Origin: Pseudomonadota bacterium | GTDB taxonomy: Bacteria > Pseudomonadota > Alphaproteobacteria > Caulobacterales > Caulobacteraceae | Assembly (NCBI GenBank): GCA_023424215.1 | Contig: JAFAEC010000020.1 | Location: forward strand, 1 to 38,773 | Length of the DNA: 38,773 nt | Direction of reading: 5' to 3' | In this document: positions 1 to 6,742 of the stretch, one piece after another | How the letters are laid out: each line of letters opens with the position of its first letter | Position numbering within the stretch: position 1 is the first letter of the stretch | Notes under the pieces: generated by a model | Databases searched by the model: none | Told to the model about the DNA's origin: nothing | The model's input: the letters and a program-made list of their open reading frames with translations, nothing else | Position numbers and translations under genes: made by a program

Positions 1-309
1 CCGATGCGGACATGATCCGGCAAGCCCCGCCGCCCGGCGACGCCGCAAGGCGGGACCGGCGAGCCTTCAAGGCCCGAACAGGGCCGCCAGTCGGCGGGGC
101 GAACGGAAAAACGACCACGCGGGGCGCAGGCTTCCGCCGAATACGGTCACTTCAATGCACAGACCGGGCGAAGGCCCGGCGCCCCGCTCCCTTCCCACCC
201 TCACCGCTTCCCCCCGGAAGCGGCGAACAGACGCGCCCGCCGTCACAAATCCCTGATGACCCGCCCGCGCCGGCCGGTCCATAACCGCGCCCGAGTTCCG
301 GAGTCTCCC
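1..309. other. Non-coding leader upstream of phoX
   Basis: I see no convincing gene in this stretch; open frames on both strands have the composition of chance high-GC frames and no recognisable protein motif. It holds a perfect 8-bp stem hairpin at 204-223 (CCGCTTCC, loop CCCC, GGAAGCGG) that has no following T-run, so it is not a standard terminator for either strand. A Shine-Dalgarno GGAG at 300-303 serves the downstream phosphatase gene. A possible Pho-box-like stretch at 240-259 is too degenerate to call. Confidence 0.5.
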
Positions 310-1716
310 ATGCTGTTCGACCGCCGCCGCCTGCTCGCCGCAGCCCCCACCGCCCTCGCCTTCTCGGGCCTGGCGCGCCACGCGGCCGCCCAGGCCGCCG
401 GCGAGGAGACCTACCTCAACGACATCGAGGGCTACGGCCCGCTGGTCCGCGATCCCAACCGGCTGCTCGACTTGCCGGAGGGCTTCACCTACCAGGTCAT
501 CTCCCAGAGCGGCGACACCATGGACGACGGCCTGTTCGTCCCCGGACAGCCGGACGGCATGGGCTGTTTCGATCTCGGCGACGGCAAGGTCGCCCTGGTC
601 CGCAACCACGAGCTCAAGGGCTCCAGCGCCCTGCACCGCAATCTCGGCCCCGGCGGCTTCCATCAGGAGCGCATCGGCCTGCTGGATGCGGCGCGAAGCT
701 ACGACACCTACAAGGACGGACGCCCGCTCCCCGGCGGAACCACCACCCTGGTCTACGACCTGCAGTCGCGGCGCACCGTCAGCCAGCACCTGTCGCTGGC
801 CGGCACCTCGACCAACTGCTGCGGCGGCCACACCCCCTGGGGCAGCTGGCTGACCTGCGAGGAGACCGAGCAGACCCCGGCCGACAGCGACGTGACCCGG
901 CCGCACGGCTTCATCTTCGAGGTCCCCGCCCGCGCCTCCGGCCTGGTCGATCCGGTGCCGCTGAAGGCCATGGGCCGCTTCGATCACGAGGCCGTCTGCA
1001 TCGATCCCCGCACCGGCATCGCCTACCTCACCGAGGACAAGAACGACGGCCTGTTCTACCGCTTCATCCCCACGACGCCGGGCCGGCTGGCCGACGGCCG
1101 GCTGCAGGCCATGGCCTTCAAGGGTAGGCCGGGCGCCGACACGCGCAACCAGGAGGCCCGCGAATGGGGCGTCGGCGACTGGCGCGAGGTGGTCTGGATC
1201 GACCTCGAGGACGTCGAGTCGCCCAACGCCGACCTGCGCATGCGCGGCCACGCGGACGGGGCGGCCCTCGTCGCCCGCGGCGAGGGCATCTTCTGGGGCG
1301 ACGGCGAGCTCCACATGACCGCCACCTCGGGCGGTCCGCTGCGCCGCGGCCAGATCCTGCGCTACGTTCCCTCGCCCGACGAGGGCGCCGCGGGCGAGAC
1401 CGACCGCCCGGGCCGGCTGCAGCTGTTCGTCGAAAGCGCCGACGAGAAGACCCTCAACATGGGCGACAACATCACCATCGCCCCGTGGGGCCATCTGGTC
1501 GTGTGCGAGGACAACTACTCCAGCGACATCCGCAACCACCTCAAGGGCGTGACCCCCGACGGCGAGGTCTATGTGATCGGCCGCAACGTCTTCGCCGGCA
1601 ACTCCGAGTTCGCCGGCGCGGTGTTCTCGCCGGATGGCGAGGTGCTGTTCGTCAACATCATGTACCCGGGGATCACCCTGGCGATCAGAGGCCCCTGGAT
1701 CTCGGTCCGGAGATGA
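310..1716 (+). CDS. phoX: PhoX-family (DUF839) secreted alkaline phosphatase
   Basis: Predicted periplasmic phosphatase of the PhoX/DUF839 family, which releases phosphate from organic monoesters using metal cofactors. The ATG at 310 is chosen over an in-frame ATG at 256 because GGAG (300-303) lies 6 nt upstream and because it starts directly with a twin-arginine-like signal (FDRRRLLAAAP, hydrophobic stretch, AHAAAQAA-type cleavage region at about residues 28-33), so export by Tat is likely. Family hallmarks seen are the TNCCGGHTPWGSWLTCEE block in the middle of the protein, the NHE motif (VRNHELKG) and the C-terminal GDNITIAPWGHLVVCEDN block. The length of 468 aa fits short PhoX-like proteins. 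Its 3' end overlaps the convergent ctaA gene by 32 bp. Which substrate it acts on is inferred from the family only. Confidence 0.86.
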   Translation: MLFDRRRLLAAAPTALAFSGLARHAAAQAAGEETYLNDIEGYGPLVRDPNRLLDLPEGFTYQVISQSGDTMDDGLFVPGQPDGMGCFDLGDGKVALVRNHELKGSSALHRNLGPGGFHQERIGLLDAARSYDTYKDGRPLPGGTTTLVYDLQSRRTVSQHLSLAGTSTNCCGGHTPWGSWLTCEETEQTPADSDVTRPHGFIFEVPARASGLVDPVPLKAMGRFDHEAVCIDPRTGIAYLTEDKNDGLFYRFIPTTPGRLADGRLQAMAFKGRPGADTRNQEAREWGVGDWREVVWIDLEDVESPNADLRMRGHADGAALVARGEGIFWGDGELHMTATSGGPLRRGQILRYVPSPDEGAAGETDRPGRLQLFVESADEKTLNMGDNITIAPWGHLVVCEDNYSSDIRNHLKGVTPDGEVYVIGRNVFAGNSEFAGAVFSPDGEVLFVNIMYPGITLAIRGPWISVRR

Positions 1717-2752
1717 ACAGGCGCGGCTGCGACCGGCGGACCAGCCACAGGTTCACGGTCGCGACCGCCAGCACGAGGGCGGCGCCCGCCTGGTGCAGCG
1801 CGCCCAGCCACAGCGGCACGGCGTGCATCAGGGTGACGATGCCCAGCGCCGCCTGCAGCCAGAGGGCCGCGGCGAGGACGAAGGCCGAGGCGCCCAGCCC
1901 CTCGGCCAGCCGCCAGCGCCACGCCTGCACCGCATATCCCGTGCCCGCGGCCAGCAGCACATAGGCCCAGATGCGATGGTTGAACTGCACCAGTCCCTGG
2001 TCGTGCAGGAAGGCCAGCGCCCCGGCTCCCCACTCGACCGGCGGGAAGACGGCGCCGTTCATCAGCGGCCAGTCGGTGTAGACGAAGCCCGCCTTGGCCC
2101 CCGCCACCAGCCCGCCGAGCAGGCATTGCAGGAACACCGCCGCCAGCAGCAGGCCGGCGCCCCAGCTCCATCCCGAGGGCGACCGCGAGTTCTCCTCGCC
2201 GTTCCACGCCTCCAGACCGGTCCAGATCAGCCCGCCGAAGATCAGCAGGGCGAGGCCCAGATGCACCGTCAGCCGCTCCGGGGCCACGTCGACCCGCTCG
2301 CTGAGGCCGCTCGACACCATCCACCAGCCGATCAGTCCCTGCAGCCCGCCCAGCGCCAGCAGCGCCACGCAGCGGCCGATCAGTCGCCGGGGAATCCGCC
2401 GCATCAACAGCAGGACGGCGAACGGCAGGGCGAAGGCGAGGCCGATCAGCCGCCCCAGGAAGCGGTGCGCCCACTCCCACCAGAAGATGCCCTTGAACTC
2501 GCCCAGCGTCATGCCGGCGTTGACCTGTTCGTACTGCGGGATGGTCCTGTACTTCTCGAAGGCCTCGGCCCAGTCGGCGGCGTTCATCGGCGGGATCGCG
2601 CCCATGATCGGCTTCCACTCGGTGATCGACAGGCCCGAGCCGGTCAGGCGGGTGACGCCGCCGACCACCACCATGGCGAACACCAGCGCCGCCACCGACC
2701 ACAGCCAGATCGCCGTCGCCCGGCTCTCGTCGCCCCCGAACAATCGCTTCAT
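1685..2752 (-). CDS. ctaA: Heme A synthase (COX15/CtaA family)
   Basis: Integral membrane enzyme that oxidises heme O to heme A for the aa3-type cytochrome c oxidase. The start is placed at the ATG of MKRLFGGDES (2752) rather than at the longer frame (2872), whose first 40 residues are not conserved-looking and overlap the opposite promoter region. The 355-aa product has about eight hydrophobic segments. Family signatures visible are RLTGSGLSITEWKP after helix 1, EWAHRFLGRLIG, LTVHLGLAL, FVYTDWPLMNG, VQFNHRIWAY and ALHQAGAALVLA, which supply the conserved heme-ligating histidines. It is convergent with phoX (32-bp tail overlap) and divergent from the small membrane gene at 2888, so the 135-bp gap between 2753 and 2887 should hold both promoters. 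Confidence 0.93.
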   Translation of the reverse strand: MKRLFGGDESRATAIWLWSVAALVFAMVVVGGVTRLTGSGLSITEWKPIMGAIPPMNAADWAEAFEKYRTIPQYEQVNAGMTLGEFKGIFWWEWAHRFLGRLIGLAFALPFAVLLLMRRIPRRLIGRCVALLALGGLQGLIGWWMVSSGLSERVDVAPERLTVHLGLALLIFGGLIWTGLEAWNGEENSRSPSGWSWGAGLLLAAVFLQCLLGGLVAGAKAGFVYTDWPLMNGAVFPPVEWGAGALAFLHDQGLVQFNHRIWAYVLLAAGTGYAVQAWRWRLAEGLGASAFVLAAALWLQAALGIVTLMHAVPLWLGALHQAGAALVLAVATVNLWLVRRSQPRLFISGPRSRGL

Positions 2753-2887
2753 TCGACGCCCGCTGATCTGCTCGCTACAGTGCCGCCGCGCCACTGGTCG
2801 CGCCCCGGCCCGAGCGGTATGCCCGCCGACGACGGCGAGATCGAGTCGCTTTTCGGCGTCCGTTCGCCGCAAGTCAGGAGAGCCGGG

Positions 2888-3139
2888 TTGCAGTACGCCG
2901 ACATCGTCATCGCCGCCCTCGGCGCCTTCGTCCTCGCCTGGCTGGCCGACGCCGTGACCGGCCGCCGCGGCCTGTTCGCCACCTCCCTGGTCTCTGGGGT
3001 CGGCGCGATCGCCGGCTGGTTCCTGGCGGTGAGGGTCTTCGCCGTCTCGACCATGGATCAGTGGGGCTGGCTGCTCTGGTCCATGGCCGCCTCCATCCTG
3101 GCCCTGGGGGCCTTCTTCCTGTTCCGGAGCAAGCGCTGA
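2888..3139 (+). CDS. Small membrane protein, unknown function
   Basis: An 83-aa protein with three predicted hydrophobic segments (ADIVIAALGAFVLAWLAD, SLVSGVGAIAGWFLAV, LLWSMAASILALGAFFLF) and a short basic tail (RSKR). I chose a TTG start at 2888 because AGGAG (2876-2880) lies 7 nt upstream and the residues before it look non-coding. The helix-glycine pattern (SGVGAIAGWFLAV) is reminiscent of GlsB/YeaQ/YmgE transglycosylase-associated proteins, but I do not assign it firmly. Its TGA overlaps the ATG of the next gene (TGATG), so the two are translationally coupled. Confidence 0.7.
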   Translation: MQYADIVIAALGAFVLAWLADAVTGRRGLFATSLVSGVGAIAGWFLAVRVFAVSTMDQWGWLLWSMAASILALGAFFLFRSKR

Positions 3140-3339
3140 TGGCCCCCCGCGCCCGCCGCTTCGTGGCCATGCTCGGCGTGCTGGCCTTCCTGGTGTTCTG
3201 GATCTGGGGCGCCATCGCCCTGCGCGGCCTGCTGCCCCCGGGCCAGCTCATCGACCTGGTCGTCTTCGCCGTCGCCGGCATCGGCTGGGGCGTGCCCCTC
3301 TACCCGCTGTTCCGCTGGGCCGAGTCGGGAAGGAAGTAG
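3139..3339 (+). CDS. DUF2842-like small membrane protein
   Basis: A 66-aa protein with two transmembrane segments (VAMLGVLAFLVFWIWGAIAL and LVVFAVAGIGWGVPLYPLF), a basic N-terminus (MAPRARR) and a short polar tail ending in RWAESGRK. Length, topology and the GWGVPLYPLFRW end agree with the alphaproteobacterial DUF2842 family, whose role is unknown. It is coupled to the preceding gene by a TGATG overlap. Its stop lies only 18 bp before the truncated tRNA-Pro copy that forms the left junction of the island, so it is the last core gene on this side. Confidence 0.72.
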   Translation: MAPRARRFVAMLGVLAFLVFWIWGAIALRGLLPPGQLIDLVVFAVAGIGWGVPLYPLFRWAESGRK

Positions 3340-3357
3340 GCGGGGTCCAAGGGAGGA

Positions 3358-3403
3358 ATGGTCGGAGCGACAGGATTCGAACCTGCGACCCCTTGACCCC
3401 CAG
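3358..3403 (-). repeat. attL: 46-bp direct repeat, 3' fragment of tRNA-Pro
   Basis: These 46 bases are identical to 24017-24062. In minus-strand reading they hold the 3' part of tRNA-Pro: anticodon loop CTGGGGG, anticodon 3' stem TCAAG, T-arm with TTCGAAT, acceptor CGCTCCG, discriminator A and CCA. The 5' half is absent, so this is a non-functional tRNA remnant left at the chromosome side when the island integrated. Identity stops exactly at the 5' edge of the anticodon loop, which places the crossover within or 3' of that loop. The island runs from here to 24062. Confidence 0.95.
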
Positions 3404-3533
3404 GCGTAGCGGGGGCCGTTTCAGCAAGTTTCGCGCCGACCATGCCGTTCCGCGTTTCTGGCGCTTTCCTTGCATCCACTGCGACTTAGAGCGAACACCT
3501 TGTTCCAGCCTGTCCCGGGATGAACCGGCCGAG

Positions 3534-3555
3534 GCTGTGACAACGCTGTGATAAC
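3534..3555 (+). repeat. Tandem 11-bp repeats, possible integrase arm sites
   Basis: Two adjacent 11-mers, GCTGTGACAAC (3534-3544) and GCTGTGATAAC (3545-3555), lie between attL and the integrase start. The same 11-mer occurs twice at the other end of the island (23929-23951), in the same orientation. Short tandem repeats near both ends of a tyrosine-recombinase element are typical of arm-type binding sites; that role is inferred here. They also overlap the region where the int promoter or operator should be. Confidence 0.55.
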
Positions 3556-3565
3556 GGAGGCGGCG

Positions 3566-4888
3566 ATGCGGGTCCGGCTGACGGGTGGCGACAGAGGCAA
3601 CATCAACCGCGCGCCCTCGCCTGACGGGCGCCCCATCATCATGAACGACGATCTCGTGCCCGGCTTTATGCTCAGGGTCGGGAAGACCGCCAGCAGCTAT
3701 CTCGTCGTCACCCGCGTGAAAGGCCGCCCTGGTCAGATTCGGCGAAGCCTGGGCACCACCCGGAACGTCGAGCTCGCCGCCGCCCGCGAGGCCGCCCGTC
3801 GCATCATCGAGGACGCTCATAACGGCATTGCTCCTGGCGACGCCGAGAAGGAGGCCAAGGCGGCAGCCGGCGGCACCGACAGCTTCAAGGCCGTGAGTGA
3901 CGCCTATTTCGATGACACGCTGCGCGGTGGCGGCGCCAAGCTGCGGACCAAGACCGAGATGCAGCGGAAGGTCGAGAAGGATCTGGCGTCGTGGCTCGAG
4001 CGGCCGATCGGCTCCATCACCGCGCGCGAAATCTCCGACCTGATCTACAGGAAGGCACAGACGTCGCCGATCGCGGCGAACCGCTTGGTCAGCTTTATCA
4101 AGAAGCTGATGCGTTGGGCGAAGCGCCGGCACATCATCACGGCCAACCCGGCCGCTGACATCGAGAAGCCGTCCGACGAAGTCTCTCGCGACCGCTATCT
4201 GAGCGACGAGGAGATCCGGCTGGTCTGGGATGCCTGTGGCCGCGTGGGCGATCCCTACGGCCGGCTGGTGCGGCTGGCCCTGGTCACAGGGCAGCGGCGG
4301 GGGGAAGTGGCGGGTCTGCGCCGATGCGAGATCGGGAAGCTCGAGCACCGCGACGGCCGCACCGGCGAGACGCAGGAGCTCGAGGCGTGGCTGATCCCAG
4401 CTGAAAGGACGAAGCGGCTGCGGGCCCACGCCGTTCCGCTCTCGCCCCTCGCCAAGCGCCTGATTGACGGTGCCCCGAAGCTACAGGTGGAGGGCCAGCT
4501 ACTCGAGCACATCTTCGCCAGTGGCCTAGGCGGGGACCAGCCGCCCTCGGCCTGGTCGAAGTTTAAGCGCCGGCTGGACGATGAAGTCGGACGGGCCATC
4601 GCCAAAGCCCTGCACGAGCCCTTCGACCGGAAGGCGCACGCCCTGCCCGACTGGCACGTCCACGATCTGCGCCGCACCTGCGCAACGCACATGGAGATGC
4701 TGGGCGTCGACCGCCGCGTGATCAGCCGGGTGTTGAACCACGCCGAGGGTGACAGCAGCGTCACCGCCATCTACGCGCGCTACCGGTTCGACGCCGAGGC
4801 CGCTGAAGCCCTGAACCTCTGGGCGGCGAAGCTCGAGCGCCTCACCGGCGGCAATGTGGTCGCGATCCGTCCTGCAGGTGCGGCGTGA
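3566..4888 (+). CDS. int: Tyrosine recombinase / site-specific integrase
   Basis: Catalyses integration and excision of the island at the tRNA-Pro site. Start at ATG 3566, with GGAGG at 3556-3560 five bases upstream; an in-frame GTG at 3548 overlaps the repeat array and is less likely. The 440-aa protein has an N-terminal arm-binding part (about 1-90), a core-binding SAM-like domain (about 95-195, FKAVSDAYFDD to RHIITANPA) and a catalytic domain with the full set of residues: R244 (TGQRRGEVAGLR), K in ERTKRLRAHAVPLS, H366 and R369 (HDLRRTCATHM), H392 (LNHAEG) and the nucleophile Y403 (TAIYAR). This is the P4-like integrase layout common to tRNA-targeting islands. The gene appears intact. Its stop overlaps the next gene by GTGA. 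Confidence 0.95.
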   Translation: MRVRLTGGDRGNINRAPSPDGRPIIMNDDLVPGFMLRVGKTASSYLVVTRVKGRPGQIRRSLGTTRNVELAAAREAARRIIEDAHNGIAPGDAEKEAKAAAGGTDSFKAVSDAYFDDTLRGGGAKLRTKTEMQRKVEKDLASWLERPIGSITAREISDLIYRKAQTSPIAANRLVSFIKKLMRWAKRRHIITANPAADIEKPSDEVSRDRYLSDEEIRLVWDACGRVGDPYGRLVRLALVTGQRRGEVAGLRRCEIGKLEHRDGRTGETQELEAWLIPAERTKRLRAHAVPLSPLAKRLIDGAPKLQVEGQLLEHIFASGLGGDQPPSAWSKFKRRLDDEVGRAIAKALHEPFDRKAHALPDWHVHDLRRTCATHMEMLGVDRRVISRVLNHAEGDSSVTAIYARYRFDAEAAEALNLWAAKLERLTGGNVVAIRPAGAA

Positions 4889-5313
4889 GCCCCGAGGAAG
4901 AGGCGGCCCGCTTAGAGGCTTGGCGCCCGGTCATCGAATGGATGCAGGCCCGGGCAGAGGCCACAATCGTCGAGCATTCCGACGTTTTCGCTCTGCTCCA
5001 AAAGGCCAAGGCCGGAGACCCAGCAGCCGAGAAGGTCTTGCTGGCGTGCATCGGGGAAATCGAGGATGCCAGCCCAGCCGAGAAAGCGGACATCCTGCGG
5101 GTGATCCGCGTCGCCGGCCGGCCTGGTCGCCCACCCGGTTCAAGCACGGTGAGGGAGCGAAGACAGCCGATCATAGACGAGGCTCGCCGTCGCGTTTCCA
5201 AAGGTGAACTTCAGGCGTCGGTCATCAATGACCTGGCGCCTACATTGCCGGCCGCGTCGTCGCCTTCCAGCGCCAAGAGCTACATGCGCAGCGCACTGCG
5301 AGACGCAGATTAA
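4885..5313 (+). CDS. Hypothetical protein coupled to int
   Basis: A 142-aa protein beginning at a GTG that overlaps the int stop codon (GTGA), so it is probably translated with the integrase. It is charged and predicted mostly helical. I recognise no family. A run GRPGRPPGSS at about residues 78-87 looks like an AT-hook-type or flexible basic linker, followed by a helix-rich C-terminal part (IIDEARRRVSKGEL, SPSSAKSYMRSALRD) that could form a small DNA-binding unit. Given its place between integrase and AlpA-like regulator, a role in control of excision or of the integrase is possible but not shown. Confidence 0.65.
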   Translation: MSPEEEAARLEAWRPVIEWMQARAEATIVEHSDVFALLQKAKAGDPAAEKVLLACIGEIEDASPAEKADILRVIRVAGRPGRPPGSSTVRERRQPIIDEARRRVSKGELQASVINDLAPTLPAASSPSSAKSYMRSALRDAD

Positions 5314-5408
5314 TCCGGCTCCATTTCTCCTGCGCGGACTCTCACGGCGCATAGAGGTTTGCTTGGTCGCGTAAGGCCGCGATGGGCGGTCGAAACGGAG
5401 ACCGCATA

Positions 5409-5630
5409 ATGACCCCCGAACCCCAGACGCCATCGTCTGACACCGACCGCCTGATCCAGGTGAAGGAGGTGATCAGGCTCACCAGCGTTTCCCGGACCCA
5501 GCTGCACCGTCTCGTGAAGGCCGGGAGCTTTCCGCGCCCGTGCAAGATTGGCGCGGCCCGCAAGGCATGGAGCCTCGAGGAAGTGCGCCGTTGGATTGCC
5601 GATCGTCGCGCCGAGGCGAATGCAGCGTGA
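5409..5630 (+). CDS. AlpA-family helix-turn-helix regulator / excisionase-like
   Basis: A 73-aa protein of the AlpA/excisionase MerR-like winged-helix type, which in P4-like islands activates or directs excision. Start at ATG 5409, because ACGGAG (5395-5400) is 8 nt upstream; the in-frame ATG at 5382 lacks one. Signature features are a first helix RLIQVKEVIRLTSVS, the recognition helix RTQLHRLVKAGSFPRP, the wing with CKIGAARKAWSLEEV and a final helix RRWIADRRAEA. The pattern hxFPxPhxhG...W...EhxxWhxxR is diagnostic of AlpA. Its stop overlaps the GTG of the next ORF (GTGA). Confidence 0.87.
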   Translation: MTPEPQTPSSDTDRLIQVKEVIRLTSVSRTQLHRLVKAGSFPRPCKIGAARKAWSLEEVRRWIADRRAEANAA

Positions 5631-5821
5631 GCCAGACAGCGAAAACCCCCGCCGCCTCGGCAAAGGCGGTCGGGGGTGGTCGGGCCGTTCAGATAAGCAT
5701 CGAACATCTCGATCTTAGGCTGCTGGAGCACTACTGCGCCACACCGTTCCGAAACCGTCAGCAGGTTCGGGACCCGTTCCTATACGCCGACCAGGCTAAC
5801 GCCGGGGGCGCCGATGAGTAG
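5627..5821 (+). CDS. Small hypothetical protein between AlpA and Rep-like genes
   Basis: A 64-aa ORF starting with GTG at 5627 inside the stop of the AlpA-like gene and ending at 5821, 8 bases into the next gene (ATG at 5814). The coupling on both sides supports it as a real gene. The sequence (QISIEHLDLRLLEHYCATPFRNRQQVRDPFLYADQ) has one predicted amphipathic helix and no recognised domain. It probably belongs to the regulatory and replication module of the island. Confidence 0.5.
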   Translation: MSQTAKTPAASAKAVGGGRAVQISIEHLDLRLLEHYCATPFRNRQQVRDPFLYADQANAGGADE

Positions 5822-6503
5822 GCACAACAAAACTGGTAGGTCGAAGCGTGGGCCGCCCTTCGTTCAGCTGTTCCACCAGTTGCTCCGCTCTGAAGCTTGG
5901 CTGACATCCAGACCGCTGGACCGCGCGATCCTGGTTCAGCTGACTTTCCGGTTCGTAGGAAATAACAACGGCCGGCTAGCCATGTCCGTGCGGGATGCCG
6001 CTAAGGAATGCTGCGCAGACAAGGACGCCTGCTCGGCTGCCTTTCGGCGCCTAGAGGAGCGGGGACTAATCGAGTGCGTCTTGGAAAGCAGCTTCGGATA
6101 CAAGATGAAGCGCGCTCGGGAATGGCGTCTCACTTGGCACCGTTGCGATGTCACAGCTGCTCCTCCGTCGCATAACTATCGGAGGTGGACGGTCCGGCTT
6201 GAGGGGACAGGACCTAAAAGCGGCGATCTAAGCAGCAATGGAATTCACGGTCCCGATCTGCAGACGTCTCAGTCCCTACACACGGGACTATCCCCCAGCG
6301 ATGGTCAGGCCTCTGTCCGACCAGAACGGACTGCAACCAATGAATTTGCGAACTCCCCCGTCCCCCAGAACCGGACACATATAGATCTAGCCATAGGCCC
6401 GCCCCCCGGAAGCGTTCGGTCCGAGGCAAAGCGCGACCCACCTCATACCGCTCAAACCACGGATGCCGCTGTGCCTGATGCCGACGAGTGGATGATGTGG
6501 TGA
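5814..6503 (+). CDS. Replication-type winged-helix protein (island module)
   Basis: A 229-aa protein. The N-terminal 110 residues look like a winged-helix replication or primosomal module: FVQLFHQLLRSEAWLTSRPLDRAILVQLTFR... then a helix-turn-helix (MSVRDAAKECCADKDACSAAFRRLEERGLIECV) and wing. This pattern recurs in RepA/RepL-like initiators and in proteins next to AlpA in alphaproteobacterial islands. The C-terminal half (about 125-229) is polar, rich in S, T, P and lacks predicted structure. The lower GC of this gene relative to its neighbours (for instance AATAACAACG, CATATAGATCTAG) suggests foreign origin. Exact role (initiator, regulator) is uncertain. Confidence 0.6.
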   Translation: MSRHNKTGRSKRGPPFVQLFHQLLRSEAWLTSRPLDRAILVQLTFRFVGNNNGRLAMSVRDAAKECCADKDACSAAFRRLEERGLIECVLESSFGYKMKRAREWRLTWHRCDVTAAPPSHNYRRWTVRLEGTGPKSGDLSSNGIHGPDLQTSQSLHTGLSPSDGQASVRPERTATNEFANSPVPQNRTHIDLAIGPPPGSVRSEAKRDPPHTAQTTDAAVPDADEWMMW

Positions 6504-6742
6504 CGGTCTGCCCACCCGGCCGATTGCCTTGCCGACCGGACGCGTACCGAGAGCCGCAAGGGGGGCGAAAAGTCGGAGCCAGCAGTGTCGGAAACCGGTG
6601 CCGGGGCCACTTTTTCAGGGTGTCGAGTTAAAGGGGGGGGGTCACTACGCCTCCCCCAGCTCCCGCGTTCGGCTGAAGCGGCCAGCTTGTAGCCTTTCTT
6701 TCCCGCGCACAGCTTGCAAGAGTGGCACCGAGGACGGGGCGG
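6504..6742. other. Non-coding spacer before hsdR with G9 tract
   Basis: About 240 bases without a convincing gene, separating the integration module from the restriction-modification operon. It contains a run of nine G at 6633-6641 and, about 20 bases before it, the segment GGGGCCACTTTTTCAGGG. No intact transposase, terminal inverted repeats or RNA gene is seen. The hsd promoter is expected here, but I could not pick out a convincing -35/-10 pair. Confidence 0.4.

Noticed and set aside
204..223. Hairpin CCGCTTCC-CCCC-GGAAGCGG before phoX as terminator
   Set aside because: No T-run on either side; it may be structural or chance in GC-rich DNA.
240..259. Pho-box-like sequence upstream of phoX
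   Set aside because: Only about 9 of 14 repeat positions match CTGTCAT-N4-CTGTCAT, which is not enough to claim PhoB control, although control by phosphate would make sense.
67..1539. Long minus-strand open frame opposite phoX (490 codons)
   Set aside because: It is a frame shadow of the phosphatase gene in high-GC DNA; low-complexity composition and no recognisable motif, while the plus strand has a signal peptide and family motifs.
6601..6650. Possible insertion-sequence remnant before hsdR
   Set aside because: The segment reminded me of IS end sequences, but there are no inverted repeats, target duplication or transposase fragment to support it.
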